DNA of 64,000 nt from Crotalaria pallida. Its lineage: Eukaryota > Streptophyta > Magnoliopsida > Fabales > Fabaceae. The notes under the pieces were generated by a model, which saw nothing but the letters and a program-made list of their open reading frames with translations, was not told the origin of the DNA and ran no database searches. Location of the stretch: the NCBI GenBank assembly GCA_037953625.1, contig CM075652.1, forward strand, positions 55,049,501 to 55,113,500. The letters are read 5' to 3'. How positions within the stretch are numbered: the first letter of the stretch is position 1; the number at the start of each line of letters is the position of its first letter. Both the position numbers and the translations under genes were made by a program. Shown in pieces: positions 42,789 through 53,900 of the stretch.

Positions 42789-43007
42789 GGTAACTAACCG
42801 GTGGTGGTTCCGTTGAAAGGCAACGTTGGAATTGGTTTGACAGAGTTGAGAATTGGTGTGAGATCAGAACCCCAACACAAGGTGGAGGAGCACGACATAC
42901 ATCGTCGTAATACTTCCTTTGTCAATGGATGTTCTATTTCCTTTTTCAATTTTTATGTTTTTTTTTCCTTATATTCTTGAAAATTTAGCAAAATTTAGTT
43001 TAGTCTA
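42789..43007 (-). promoter_or_regulatory. 5' leader and proximal promoter of the VPS2-type gene
   Basis: Sequence upstream of the ATG on the minus strand. 42,789-42,905 is of balanced composition and probably the 5' UTR. Beyond it DNA is T-rich with no clear TATA box. Confidence 0.35.
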
Positions 43008-43010
43008 TGA

Positions 43011-43059
<49 letters not shown>

Positions 43060-43060
43060 T
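43008..43060. repeat. (ATT)n microsatellite
   Basis: About 17 perfect units upstream of the VPS2-type gene. Confidence 0.95.
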
Positions 43061-44180
43061 TAGCTTTGGCACTAATATGTTCTAAAGATTTGATTTTAGT
43101 CTTTTTAGGTGGTATATTAAGATTTGATTTGCTTTATCAAAGAGAGATAGTGTGGTAGAAGACTCTCCCATTTGTTTGAAGGGTGTGTGGTTTTCAGCCC
43201 AGATTTTCTGGGTTTTACTCTTGCCTTTGTGCAAGTTTTGTTATATAAATAAGTGTTTTCTTCCGTTGTTTTGGGTGTTTTTGTTTTGGAGAGGTCTAGT
43301 TAGTTTTCAGGTATGATGGTCATGCTCTTTTTTTAAATAATTGGAAGAATGATAGCAGAGATAGTTTTTCCCTTTTCTGACTTGACTTTTGTTCAGCGGC
43401 TTCATCTTTACAAATTTGAGATTCCTTGTCGCCGAAATGTGCTTACTTTCAACATTGATGAGATTATTATCTTGAAGATAAAGATTGTTGAATCTCGTAT
43501 TAGAGACCGATTTTGGAAGAGGTTAATAAGACATGTCTAGAGGGAAGATGTCGTTGGTGGATAGTACCATGCTTTTCTTAACCATATTTGTGTGGAAACT
43601 ATGCATTTTGTTTGGGTAATATTGGTTTTGCTTGTACTATTTTCTTCTATTGAATGAACTGCATATTTTCCTTAAAAAATGAAAAAAAAGATCTCGATTG
43701 TCTGGTTGGATAATTATTATGAGAGATGTCAAAGGCTAGAGTCATTTGTATTATCAACAAAGATTAAAACCAAAATTTTGAATAATTTAAAAATCAAAAT
43801 TGAAAAAAATTATAGAGAATAAAACAAAATATTATCAAATTTTCAAGAAACAAAAACATATTTAAGCTTATGCCTATTAATCTATAATTATGTGTTATAT
43901 TAACAAGTGTCCTCAAAGTAATGTTTAAGAATTTTTAAAAAATATAGGTAAAAAATCAAAGTCAACAATTTTTAATATATTAAATAGTAAATACATCACT
44001 TTCTAAAATAAAAATACATTCTTTACTTACTTAAAAAATATTCTTAAAACATTTGTTTTCACTCCATTTTAACCGAAGATGCACATAAACTAAGGCAATA
44101 GTTGAATGTGTAAATTTATCAATATAAATATACTTTTGACTAAGTATCCTAACAACTTGTACCAACTATCACACTTTGTT

Positions 44181-44182
<2 letters not shown>
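43061..44182. other. Intergenic DNA, no supported gene
   Basis: A 63-codon frame at 43,349-43,540 (IVFPFSDLTFVQRLHLYKFEI...) has ordinary amino acid use but no recognised domain and no homologous copy here. It could be a transposon relic. Confidence 0.35.

Positions 44183-44246
<64 letters not shown>
44183..44246. repeat. (AT)n microsatellite, 64 bp
   Basis: Perfect dinucleotide run followed by GCGCGCTTGTGTATGTATGT. Confidence 0.95.
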
Positions 44247-44251
<5 letters not shown>

Positions 44252-44295
44252 CTTGTGTATGTATGTATGTATGTGTGTATGTATATTTTTATATT

Positions 44296-44822
44296 GGCTT
44301 ATTTAACATTTTAGTTCCTGAACTTAGGTGCTCTTTTGAAATTGATCATTAAACTTTTTTTCATTACTTTAGGTCCCCGAACTTTGTTTAATTTTTGGAA
44401 ATGATCCTTTTGTCACTTAAGTGATGATATAGACGATATGTCACTTGACTCTCACAGTATCGACGAGTGACGTGTTATGTAAAGCCACGAGACACATCAT
44501 TATTTTTTTATTGAAAAAATAATTTATTTTAAAATTTATTAAAAAAATTTGATTTTCTTTAAAAAAATATAATTTTTAATTATTTTTATAAAATTTGAAT
44601 TTTTTTAATTAAAGAAATTCATGTATCATCATCTAGGATGCTACTTATCAATTTGGCAAAGGTGACATGACATATTTTCAATCATATCACTGCTTAAGTG
44701 ACGAAAGGAGCATTTCCAAAAATTAAACAAAGTTTAGGGACATAAAACATAATCCAAAAAAAGTTTAAGGACTAATTCCAAAATAGCAGTAAGTTGAGTT
44801 ACTAAAATATCAAATAAGCCAA
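44296..44822. mobile_element. MITE with TTGGCTTATTT ends
   Basis: TTGGCTTATTTAACATTTTAG at left (first 20 bases TTGGCTTATTTAACATTTTA) pairs with reverse complement TTGGCTTATTTGATATTTTA at right. The inner arms share AGGTCCCCGAACTTTG/CAAAGTTTAGGGACAT and AAATGATCC/GGAGCATTT. No clear target duplication. Confidence 0.7.
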
Positions 44823-44825
44823 CGA

Positions 44826-44923
44826 TTGTTGCAGTACCTCCAAGCCCACCATTAAGTAGTTATGAAACAAGGGTTTGTTGCAGTACCTCCAAGCCCACCA
44901 TTAAGTAGTTATGAAACAAGGGT
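44826..44923. repeat. Perfect 49 bp tandem duplication
   Basis: 44,826-44,874 and 44,875-44,923 (TTGTTGCAGTACCTCCAAGC...) appear identical. It abuts the end of the LINE remnant. Confidence 0.93.
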
Positions 44924-44929
44924 TTGTGC

Positions 44930-46428
44930 CAGTTGAGTGAGACATAATCTAGTTGATTTGATCTTGATTAGCGAAGAAGACATGGTGTCTGTTTGGATTG
45001 GCGTCTGTGGCTAATAACGGGCGTTCGGAGAAGTTCCCCGTGTGGAGCTTTTGCCTAAACCGCATATTCAAACATACCCATAAGTCAATAAACCTCATGG
45101 CTTTCCAAATCTCGTTGGAAAAGGAGCAATCACGAATGTAGTAAAGAATAATTTCATCACCAATGTTACATCTGCTGCAGGTCATGGTTGTGTTGATTCC
45201 TCTTGAGCCTCTGATTTGATTAGTAGGGACAACATCATGAGATAGCTTCCAGATTTAGAACTTAATGTTTTCGGTAATTTTTAGATGTAGGAACCATTCT
45301 TTTGCCTACACTTCAAGATGTTGCTAGGGGGAATATATTTAGCAGTGATGATTTGAGCCCAATGCTTGTTGTGACTATTCAGGAGAGTCCAAATAAATTT
45401 ATTTGTCAAGCAGAGAAGAATTGCAGTGTTTGGCAACATGGTCACCAAGACCTCCCTTGACCTTGTTCTTAGTCATTTTTCCAACTCACCATGTGCATGC
45501 TTCTTTGAGTAGAGGTGCCCCAAATGAAGTCTCTTATTGTGGCATCAATTTTATCAGCTTATTTGCATATAATGAATCGAGAAGGAGGAGAGGACAGATT
45601 AAGCGAGAACAAATGTGCTGGGTTGTTGAGCATATTGAGAGTCCAAGTGGCTAATAACATGTTTCACATTTTATTAATATGATGAAATCGAAATCTTCTT
45701 TTTTTGATCTCCCATGGAAAACAGGGAAGCCCAAATATTTCCTCAAGTTGGTGGTGAACCGAATAGAGGTGAGGGAAGTGAATTTGTCTCTTTTAGCATT
45801 AGGCACCCCTTTGGAGCAAAAAGCTCTAGTTTAGGATATGTTCACCTTTATACCTGAAGCTAAGCTAAACTTATCAAAAATAGTAGAAATAAGGCAAACA
45901 TGGGAATTCTTTGCCTTAGCAGAAAGGAGGACATCATCAGCAAAGAGAAGATGAGGTATGTTGGAGCCAATTCTTGAAACTTTGATGGGGATCCAATTGC
46001 TAAGACGAGCATGCTCAAATATATAAAGAGACAATTTTTCCATACAGATAACAAAGAGGAAACAGGATAGAGAGTCACCGTGTCTCAAACCTTTACCTGC
46101 TGGAAGTTTGGAAACTTGCTACCATTCCATAGGATTGACATAAAAGATGAAGTGATGTAAAACGTGATTAATTTGATAGTCATGACAGGGAAACCAAAAT
46201 AATTGAGGCAAGATTTGATAAAATTCCAATCAATATTGTCAAACGCTTTTTCAAGGTCTACCTTTATTGCGTGATCACCCTTTTTACTTTTATATTTGTT
46301 CATGTTGTGAATAATCTGTTGAAGAATTATTGCATTATCAACAACGTCAAGACCAGGGAGACCAATGAGATTATTCCCTTCAAGATAGGCCTAAGTCTAT
46401 TGTCAAGCACTTTTGTGATAAGTTTATA
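44930..46428 (-). pseudogene. LINE (L1-type) relic: reverse transcriptase and zf-RVT parts
   Basis: Minus-strand pieces in order: NNLIGLPGLDVVDNAIILQQII and KKGDHAIKVDLEKAFDNIDWNFI (about 46,190-46,370), then LRHGDSLSCFLFVICMEKLS and HLLFADDVLLSAK (about 45,900-46,090), which include the FADD catalytic box. A zinc-binding end (MTCSRCNIGDEIILYYIRDCSFSNEIW, 45,100-45,185) follows. Frames change and stops occur, so it is dead. The upstream part of the same domain is at 48,380-48,900. A Stowaway MITE interrupts it at 46,429. Confidence 0.82.
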
Positions 46429-46708
46429 CTTCCTCATATCTTATCCTATACGAAAGACCCTTTTAGAAAAATTATGTTCACCAAGAAAGTGAGTTAATCA
46501 AGGTTGTTTATGGTATTGAAAATGTAAATATTCAATATACTTTTTTAAAACTATTCCTATAATTATTATTAAAATTATATAAAGTGTTAACTCAATAGAG
46601 GTATTTTTGAAAAAAAAGTAATTAAATATTATTAGAAATAGGAATAAGATCTTACAAATATGATCAATTCTTTTCATAAAAGGGTCTTACATATTGGACC
46701 GGAGGGAA
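46429..46708. mobile_element. Stowaway-type MITE inside the LINE relic
   Basis: Left end CTTCCTCATATCTTATCC; right end GGACCGGAGGGAA; flanked by TA on both sides. Inner sequences match the other Stowaway copies (GGTATTGAAAATGTA, CCTATAATTATTATT). Confidence 0.8.
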
Positions 46709-46840
46709 TAAATAACATTACACAAGCAAGCTGATAGTACGAAAATCCTAGAAGCTGTTTGGGCAATCAGTGACGGACCTACGTATTGGCCAGTGAGGGC
46801 AATTAATTGTTAACTTTTTTTTTCTGCTATACATATAATA
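46709..46840. other. Short spacer between two MITEs
   Basis: Contains CAGTGACGGACCTACGTATTGGCCAGTGAGGG, part of an older repeat (key: GTGACGGACC); its matching end may be GGGTCCGTTCCTGTG near 47,778. Confidence 0.3.
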
Positions 46841-47107
46841 CTCCCGTCGGTCCTATATATAAGCTTCATTTTAAGATTTTATTTTGTCCTTAATATAAGC
46901 CCCATTTTCAATTTCCAATGGTATTAATTACTTTTTTTTTTCACAAACACCTCTATTTAATTAACACTTTTTACATTCTCAATAATAATTATAGGGGTAC
47001 TTTTGAAAATAATACCAAATATTTACATTTCCAATCAATGCCACTAACTAACTTTCTTAAAGGGGTGAAATTGGTCAAAAAGTGCTTATATTAGGGACCG
47101 GAGGGAG
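46841..47107. mobile_element. Stowaway MITE
   Basis: CTCCCGTCGGTCC at left and GGACCGGAGGGAG at right, with TA target duplications (46,839-46,840; 47,108-47,109). Length 267 bp. Confidence 0.92.
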
Positions 47108-47118
47108 TAGTACAGAAT

Positions 47119-47334
47119 ATACTTTATTATGTCTTAATTGTAAGTTTAATTTGACTAAAAATATTGTAATTTTTTAAAAATTATCTCTATTATTATTATT
47201 ATACTCTAAAAAATGTTGAATAAATAGGAATATTTACATAAAATAAGTAATTAATGTCATTAAAAATTGAAAAAAGACTTGAATTAAAGACAAAAAATGT
47301 TCAAAAGAAGTTTACATTTAGGACTGAATGAAGT
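47119..47334. mobile_element. Degenerate Stowaway-like MITE
   Basis: ACTTTATTATGTCTTAATTGTAAG at left against TTTACATTTAGGACTGAATGAAGT at right (24 bases each; cores TTAATTGTAAG and TTTACATTTAGGAC). Inner TTATTATTATTAT and TAAATAGGAATATTTAC match the family. Confidence 0.5.
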
Positions 47335-47955
47335 ATATATGCTTTGAGGTTTGAAATAAAAGTTTAATGAGTTTTGAATATTTAGTTTCTTAAAGTCCAA
47401 GTCTTGACGAATGACTGTGATAAATATATAGCCTCATAAAATTGTAGGCTAGGAGTTCAAGATAAAAAAATTAACAATGTTAATGTAAAAAAAAAAATTG
47501 CAGTATTCTCACCGCAAATAAATAACATTGTATACAATAATTATGAAAATTTAAATAAATGTTCTTTTATTTTGAAATTTCAATATTACAAGACAAGTTT
47601 CTATCTTAAGATTTTAAGATTTTAGTATATGATTTACTTTTTTTTTAAAGTATATGATTTACCTTTTGTAATGACAGTTAAGTACCTGATAATATTAAAT
47701 GTTTTTGTTTATAAAAATATATGTTATACTTTAAATATTATTGATTTATATTTTTCGCCCTCACATTCGAATATTTCTGGGTCCGTTCCTGTGGGCAATC
47801 AACTTTCAGAGCTATGAGAGTTTCAGTTAAGAAAAATGATTTAGTGACCTACAAGCCTACAAACCTATACATAGGATCAAGTTAAAAAAAATTAAATAAA
47901 AGAACTTAAATGACAAATGTCAAGATCCTAATGTGTAGGCTTATGTGTATGTATC
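47335..47955. other. AT-rich DNA and left half of a short MITE
   Basis: No gene. From about 47,890 it matches the MITE at 30,562-30,735 (AACTTAAATGACAAATGTCA), which the solo LTR at 47,956 interrupts. Confidence 0.45.
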
Positions 47956-48343
47956 TGTTGTGGGGTGTTATAACACATGTACCGGCAAGCCGGTTTGTTG
48001 ATATACGACGATGATAACGGATTCTCGGTTAAAGAACACCGTCACCGAGTCGGGATATTTTGGGGTGGTGTGTGTGCCGTGTGTAAAGCAACGGAATGAG
48101 AATGTTCGTTCATACCTTGACCATTACCTCTATTTATAGGGTGAAAGGTATGATGTCTCATGATGAGCCATTAAGGTGTCGGTTTGTAACGGCTCCATAA
48201 ATGTCATGATGGGCGGCAATAATGACTAACCGTTATAACGGTTACGTATTGATGGCTATTGATGCTGAATTGCCAGTATGCCGATTGATACTTATTGGTC
48301 TGTGATACCGGTTATTATTTGTCCGTGATACCGGTCCATAACA
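47956..48343 (-). mobile_element. Solo LTR (388 bp)
   Basis: Bounded by TGTTGTGGGGTGTTATAAC and GGTCCATAACA, with an exact 5 bp target duplication GTATC (47,951-47,955; 48,344-48,348). The minus strand has CCTATAAATAGAGG (TATA box), so the LTR points left. No internal region remains, consistent with LTR-LTR recombination. Confidence 0.88.
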
Positions 48344-48379
48344 GTATCTTTATGTAGGTCTCTCAATCATTGCTCATAA

Positions 48380-48924
48380 ATTAATCTAGCACATCAAAAT
48401 CTTCATAAGTAAAAGAATCACTTATAAGTTATCTGATGTCATCTCCTACAATGTGCCAATATTTCTTGAAGAAAATAACCTGAAGACCATCTGGCTTGGG
48501 CTTTGTAGGGACTCATGGAGTTTAGAGCTATAGAAACTTCCACTTTTAAGACAAGGCGACACAAAATAGTAGCCTTGGCATGGTGATCAATTCGCTTTGT
48601 GGCAGCAAACAAAATCGCACCCTGATCATCTCAAACAATCACTTCAAAACCTGCTGTGCCATTGTCAAAACAGGCAGCATCTTCTTTATTCATTGCAAAT
48701 CAGTTTAAAGGAGGGAGCTTCCGATGCTCGTGCTTCTTGTGCTCCTGTTGTATATCACCTTTAATTTGTCTTCAGTTCTATTTGCCTCATTGGAATCTCT
48801 TACCATAAAGGAGCCCACGGTTGCAACTTTAATGGGGTGATCAAAGATGAATAATCAACCAGGTCAATAGCCCAAAGATGAGTTCATGAATCCTTTTCAT
48901 GGGAAGCTCTGAAGCATGTTACAC
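48380..48924 (-). pseudogene. LINE relic, N-terminal part of the reverse transcriptase
   Basis: On the minus strand KPDGLQVIFFKKYWHIVGDDI (21 residues; core PDGLQVIFFKKYW) matches the first conserved block of plant L1 reverse transcriptases. Further upstream text is decayed. Order and strand fit the relic at 44,930-46,428, with about 2 kb of later insertions between. Confidence 0.7.
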
Positions 48925-49690
48925 CGTTTTAGGAGTCGTACACGTACCGGGTACTTTTTGGGTACGGATACGGCTTGGGTACGCCTGAGTAGCACCTGAA
49001 CAAAAAAATAAAAAAAAAACTTGGGTACATATTTGGGTACGCCGGGGTACGCGGTGGATACGGTACCCATCAATTGGGTATGACACAACACCACTAAAAT
49101 TGAAAAATTTTATTTTTTTTATATTCCCAGCCTTACTTATTTTTTTAATGAGATTTGCTGCATCTTGGAAAATTAGGATTTCATTTGCTGTATCTAATGA
49201 GATTTGCTGCATCTTGTAATTTTTTAGTTTTTTTTCATAGTATCATACTGATTTCTTAAGCTTGTTCTTTTTTTCATAACATCATACAGTTATTTTTTCA
49301 GTTTATTTTTTCATAGTATAATACTGATTTGTTGCATCTTTAATTGACTGATTGAGTAAGCTTGTTCTTTAAATATGGTAATGTTGTTAGTGACTAGTAA
49401 GCTAACTCTATTTGGAAAATCTTTAATTTTTAAGTGTTTATTATTAATTTGAACTTAATGTTTTCTTTTTTACATCAAAATAATTTTTAAGTGTTTATTA
49501 TTAATTTTAACTTAATTTTTACCTTTCTGATTTTATTTTTTCCATTTTTTTAAAATTTAAATATAATTATATTAATAAAATAAATTATTATATATATATA
49601 TATAAACGTACCCGTACCCTAATTTTTTTGAAATTGACGTACCCGGTACTCATACCGCGTACCGGTACCGTACCCGTACTCATGCAGGCC
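48925..49690. mobile_element. hAT-like or related MITE with GTACC-rich ends
   Basis: The ends GAGTCGTACACGTACCGGG and GAGTACGGGTACGGTACCGG (reverse complement) are imperfect inverted repeats, each followed by several GGGTACG/CGTACCC blocks. The interior is AT-rich. A target duplication was not resolved. Related GTACC-rich DNA is at 26,460-26,560 and 29,430-29,578. Confidence 0.55.
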
Positions 49691-49820
49691 ATAAGCGAAG
49701 TATCATGCCTTCAGCAATATGTACACACAGAGTGATTTGGAATAATCAAGTATGCGCTCTCTGTGAAAATTGTTGCATTAAATAAAGCCATGTTAGAGCA
49801 TCTCCGGTCCTAAACACATA
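49691..49820. other. Short intergenic stretch, possible LINE remainder
   Basis: No coding motif; includes AAGCGAAGTATCATGCCTTC. May be the continuation of the LINE beyond the inserted element. Confidence 0.3.
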
Positions 49821-50103
49821 CTTCCTCCGGCTCAAATTATAAGCAACAAAAAACATACTACTCTTGGTTTAAAATATAAGCATAACTAACTAACTTTATT
49901 AAATTTTGTTTCATTCCCAATGCCACTTCCCTAAAACATCTCTAGAAAATTGTAATCTTAATTAATTTTTGTTTCATTCCCAATACTACTTTCCAAAAAT
50001 ACCTCTATTTTTTTATAAATTTGAGAAAATTAAATACGATCAACTAACCTCCTTAATAAGCGTAAAAGTGGTTAGAATTGTTTATAATTCGAGCTGGAGG
50101 GAG
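49821..50103. mobile_element. Stowaway MITE
   Basis: CTTCCTCCGGCTC at left, GAGCTGGAGGGAG at right, with TA at both flanks. Length 283 bp. Confidence 0.88.
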
Positions 50104-50965
50104 TACAGTATTATGTATGCTAATAATTACTTTTTGTTTAACACATCAACAATTTCTTAATATTTTATTTAAGTTAATCTATCACTCCAATGATAACATA
50201 CATTCCATATGCTAATATAGGTCCCAAATACCAATCCCAATACTAGCATATGTGGTACTTAATATTCCTCTAAATTTATATGCTTATACAAGCATACGTG
50301 CTTAACTGCTTATATAAGATAAAAAAAAAAAAATTTCACTGAGATGACAATTATGCTTATATAAGATAAAAAAAAAAATTTCACTCAAATGACAAATTTT
50401 TTTTATAAGCATAGCAATGGAAATACTTTTACGAAAGCCCTAATCCACCATCATGCATTTTCCCTTCATTCTTTTGTTGGCCCTAATCTATGCTATGACA
50501 TGTGCTAGGGAAAAAGTTTCTATGCGAATTAGTGCATGAGTCCTAAATCATGGATTAATTCATATTTTTTAACTATGTAATTAGGACTCATGGATTAATT
50601 CATATTTCTTAACTATGTAATTTTCTTTATAAGTATAGCATTTCCATTGTTATGCTTATGTTACATGCTTAAAGTAAATATATAGGCTTTAAAAATATAG
50701 CAAAAGCTTTTTTAGTTTATATAAGCTTATGTGCTTACATAGACAATTAAGCATATAAGCTTATAGAAATAACAAGCTTTTTCAATTGTGAATAAAATAT
50801 TGAAATTGGTATTTGAGTACCATCTTAACACATGGAGTATGTTATATTTGGAATGATAAGTTTGTTTGAACCATTTATTAAAAAGTAGTTGATGATGTGT
50901 AAAAAAAAAAAAATAGGTATAAAAATATATAGTGTAAGTATACTACATAATACAATTATGGTATT
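50104..50965. other. AT-rich DNA, no gene
   Basis: Contains a near-perfect duplication of ATAAGATAAAAAAAAAAA...TTTCACT (about 50,306-50,340 and 50,362-50,386) and GGATTAATTCATATTT...AACTATGTAATT repeated at 50,553 and 50,590. Confidence 0.45.
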
Positions 50966-53900
50966 TGCAAGACCCACAATTTTACCCAATTTATTTGTGA
51001 AATTATATTTGATTTTAAATTATTTTAATTGATTTTAAATATTGTCAATAGTTCATGATACCTTGATTTATAAAAGTGTTATTTGAAAGTTGTATGTCTA
51101 TATATATATATATATATACGTGGGGTATATATATATATATGCATACCAATGTTTTCTTTAATATATTTAAATTGTATTCTTAGCATAAAAATATTTTTAT
51201 AAGGTATGACATTTTATTTAATAGAACATGAAATGATTTTGAAGGATTATAGTGTTCTATCTTCAAAAATTCATATCTTTTTAACCGTTAGTCTAAAAAT
51301 TACAAAGTTTATATCAAAACGATCGTAATGATATGTAGATTATGAAAATGTAAAGTTTTGGATTTTATTTTTGAGTTTTCGAATTTTTATTCCTGCTACT
51401 GTAAAATTCGATTTTTGTTATTAAAAAGCTTGGGAATGCATTTTTGAGTCATTAACGGACTCTTTGAACAAGAAATATTTTTACTTGCATGAAAAGCTTA
51501 TTTTATGGACTCCTATTGGATGCACCATCTAGATCTGCCATTTTTCTTTTATTTTTGAAAATTTTAATTGTTAGAATATTATTTGATTGGTTGATTAAGG
51601 TGGCAATTTTAATGATGGATCAAAGAACAAAAATTCTTTCTTCTTATCCAAGATATACACGCCTATCTAGTCTGACCAGGAGGGAATGATTTTCAATTTT
51701 AACATGTGAAGAATATTTGAAATTCAAAAGTGCATAGTTTTTGTGAAAAGCTTTAATGAAAGGTATCTTTTCTATAAAATCAACTTGATAACCAGGTATG
51801 GGAAATAAAAATCTGCCTTCTTATTCAGCCCTAAAAACTGTATGCTTCTTAATGTTTTGGGGTATGAAGACAAATTTTTACTTCCTATATAAAGAGGTCT
51901 CTTCCTTTTGGCATTTTACACAAATCAACTTAAGAAAAAGAGAGAAAAAAATTAAGAAAAACCCTATGGAAAGAGGAGAGGGGCGTGGCATCTAGGAGCA
52001 GAGGAGGAGGAGATTTTGCACATCATTGAAGTATTTTCTCTGCTTAGGAAAAAGGTATTCTCATACACTGTTGATTCATTTCTTTTAAAATTGTTTTAAG
52101 TTTTTCTTTTTGGATTTTTCTTAAAACAGTAAATTTGATGTTCTTAATCTTCTTTTTCTATTCCATAAACCTTAAGATGAAAGTTTTAAATTATTTCAAG
52201 TGTTTGTGAATTTTTTTTCATAGCAATATGAATGAGGAATTAAAAGGGACTTAAAATGAAGTTTAAAGAAATAATGTTTCCCCTTTTATTTTCTTAAGAT
52301 GGCCGAATTATATAAGGATGAAATAAGGAAGTGAAAATTTAATTTAAGTTATATGAACATGTTTAAGTGATTTTTGGAATTTTGGAATTTTGGAATGATG
52401 AATGTTTGATGCTTTATCATGAATTTCTAAATGAAATAATCATTTGAGGAATAAACCAAATTGTATTTAGAAATTCTACAAAAATTATTTATATTTTTCT
52501 GGGTAGGCCGTGAGACCTACATGAATACAAAAAGAAAATTTTATAATTATTTGATGATTATGTGCATGATTTATTCTTTGTTCTTTGTATTTTGTAATTG
52601 ATTATGATGTTTAAAAATTGATTATGTGAAAAATAATTTGGTTACTATTCTTATTTTTTTTAGTATGGCCGAATTGTTATGTTCATAGGATAGGAGTATT
52701 ATTTTGATTTTTCTAAGTGTTTATCTGATTATATGTTGTTTGTATCTTAATTCTTTGATGTGGTCTCATGAAATAACAATTAAATAAATGGTTTTTGATG
52801 AAAAGAAATGATTCTGGAAAAAAATTATTTTAATAAGGGCATGTGATTTAAGGTGTATTTTTATGTGTATTTGTGATGTGTTTATGTGCATATGTATGTA
52901 GTATCATGTATGGTATGAAAATGAAAGTTTTAAAGTGAATAAAATTATTATTTTCTGGAAAATGAAATTGCTGTCCAGATTTGATGTGATTTAGAAAATG
53001 TGACTATTTTTCTAAGTTAAGTATATTTTTGAGTTGTAGATTATAAGCTTTTGTGTATAAGTGTTAGAACTTGAACATTAATGAATTTTTGAGTGAATGC
53101 AACCTGTTTTGATGTGGCTGTCCAGCAAGCTTAAATTATTTAATTAAATCAAACTTTATGTTATTTTTATAATAGAGCTTGTAATTAAGCTATAGGAAAA
53201 GGTGACACTATTTTTGGATTAATAGTTTAAGAGAAAAGTGATTTTTAAGATTTAGGGCTTATGCTGTCCAAGAATTTTTAATTTGATTGCATCAATCTTA
53301 GAAATTGTTCTAATGTGGTAAAATATGTGATTTTATGTGTTAGGAGTTTAGATGAATGATATATGTGTACTGATGCTTGAAATGTGATTTTTATATGTTG
53401 TCTAGAGTCTGTAAATAAGTTGCATCAACTCTAGAAATTATTTTAAGTTTAGGAATATATGAGTTTATGTTGTATATGCATTGGGTATGCTTTTGATATG
53501 ATTTTGTGATTTTTAGAACAAATTACTTAAATTGATTTAAGTGTTGCATCAAAAACAAATGATTTTAACTCATGTTGTATGATTTATCTGCAAATGTTAG
53601 TTGTTATAAGATAGTTGAAGATGAGTTTTTGAGTAATTAAAGTTTTGGAATTTATTTTTGAGAGGTGATAATAAAGTTCTAAAAGATATATTATTTTTGG
53701 AAAAGGTTTTCATGATTTAAAAAGCTAAAAGAAAAAGTGATTTTACTAATACTGTTTTTGGTTTTCAAAGAGGTTTTAAGTTACTAATAATATTGTTTTA
53801 TGATCTACGATTTTTTTACGTATTTTGAAAAAAGATTCAATTGGTTTAAGTTATTTGTTTTGAGAATGTATAATTGATTGGTCCTTTGAATTGTATTATC

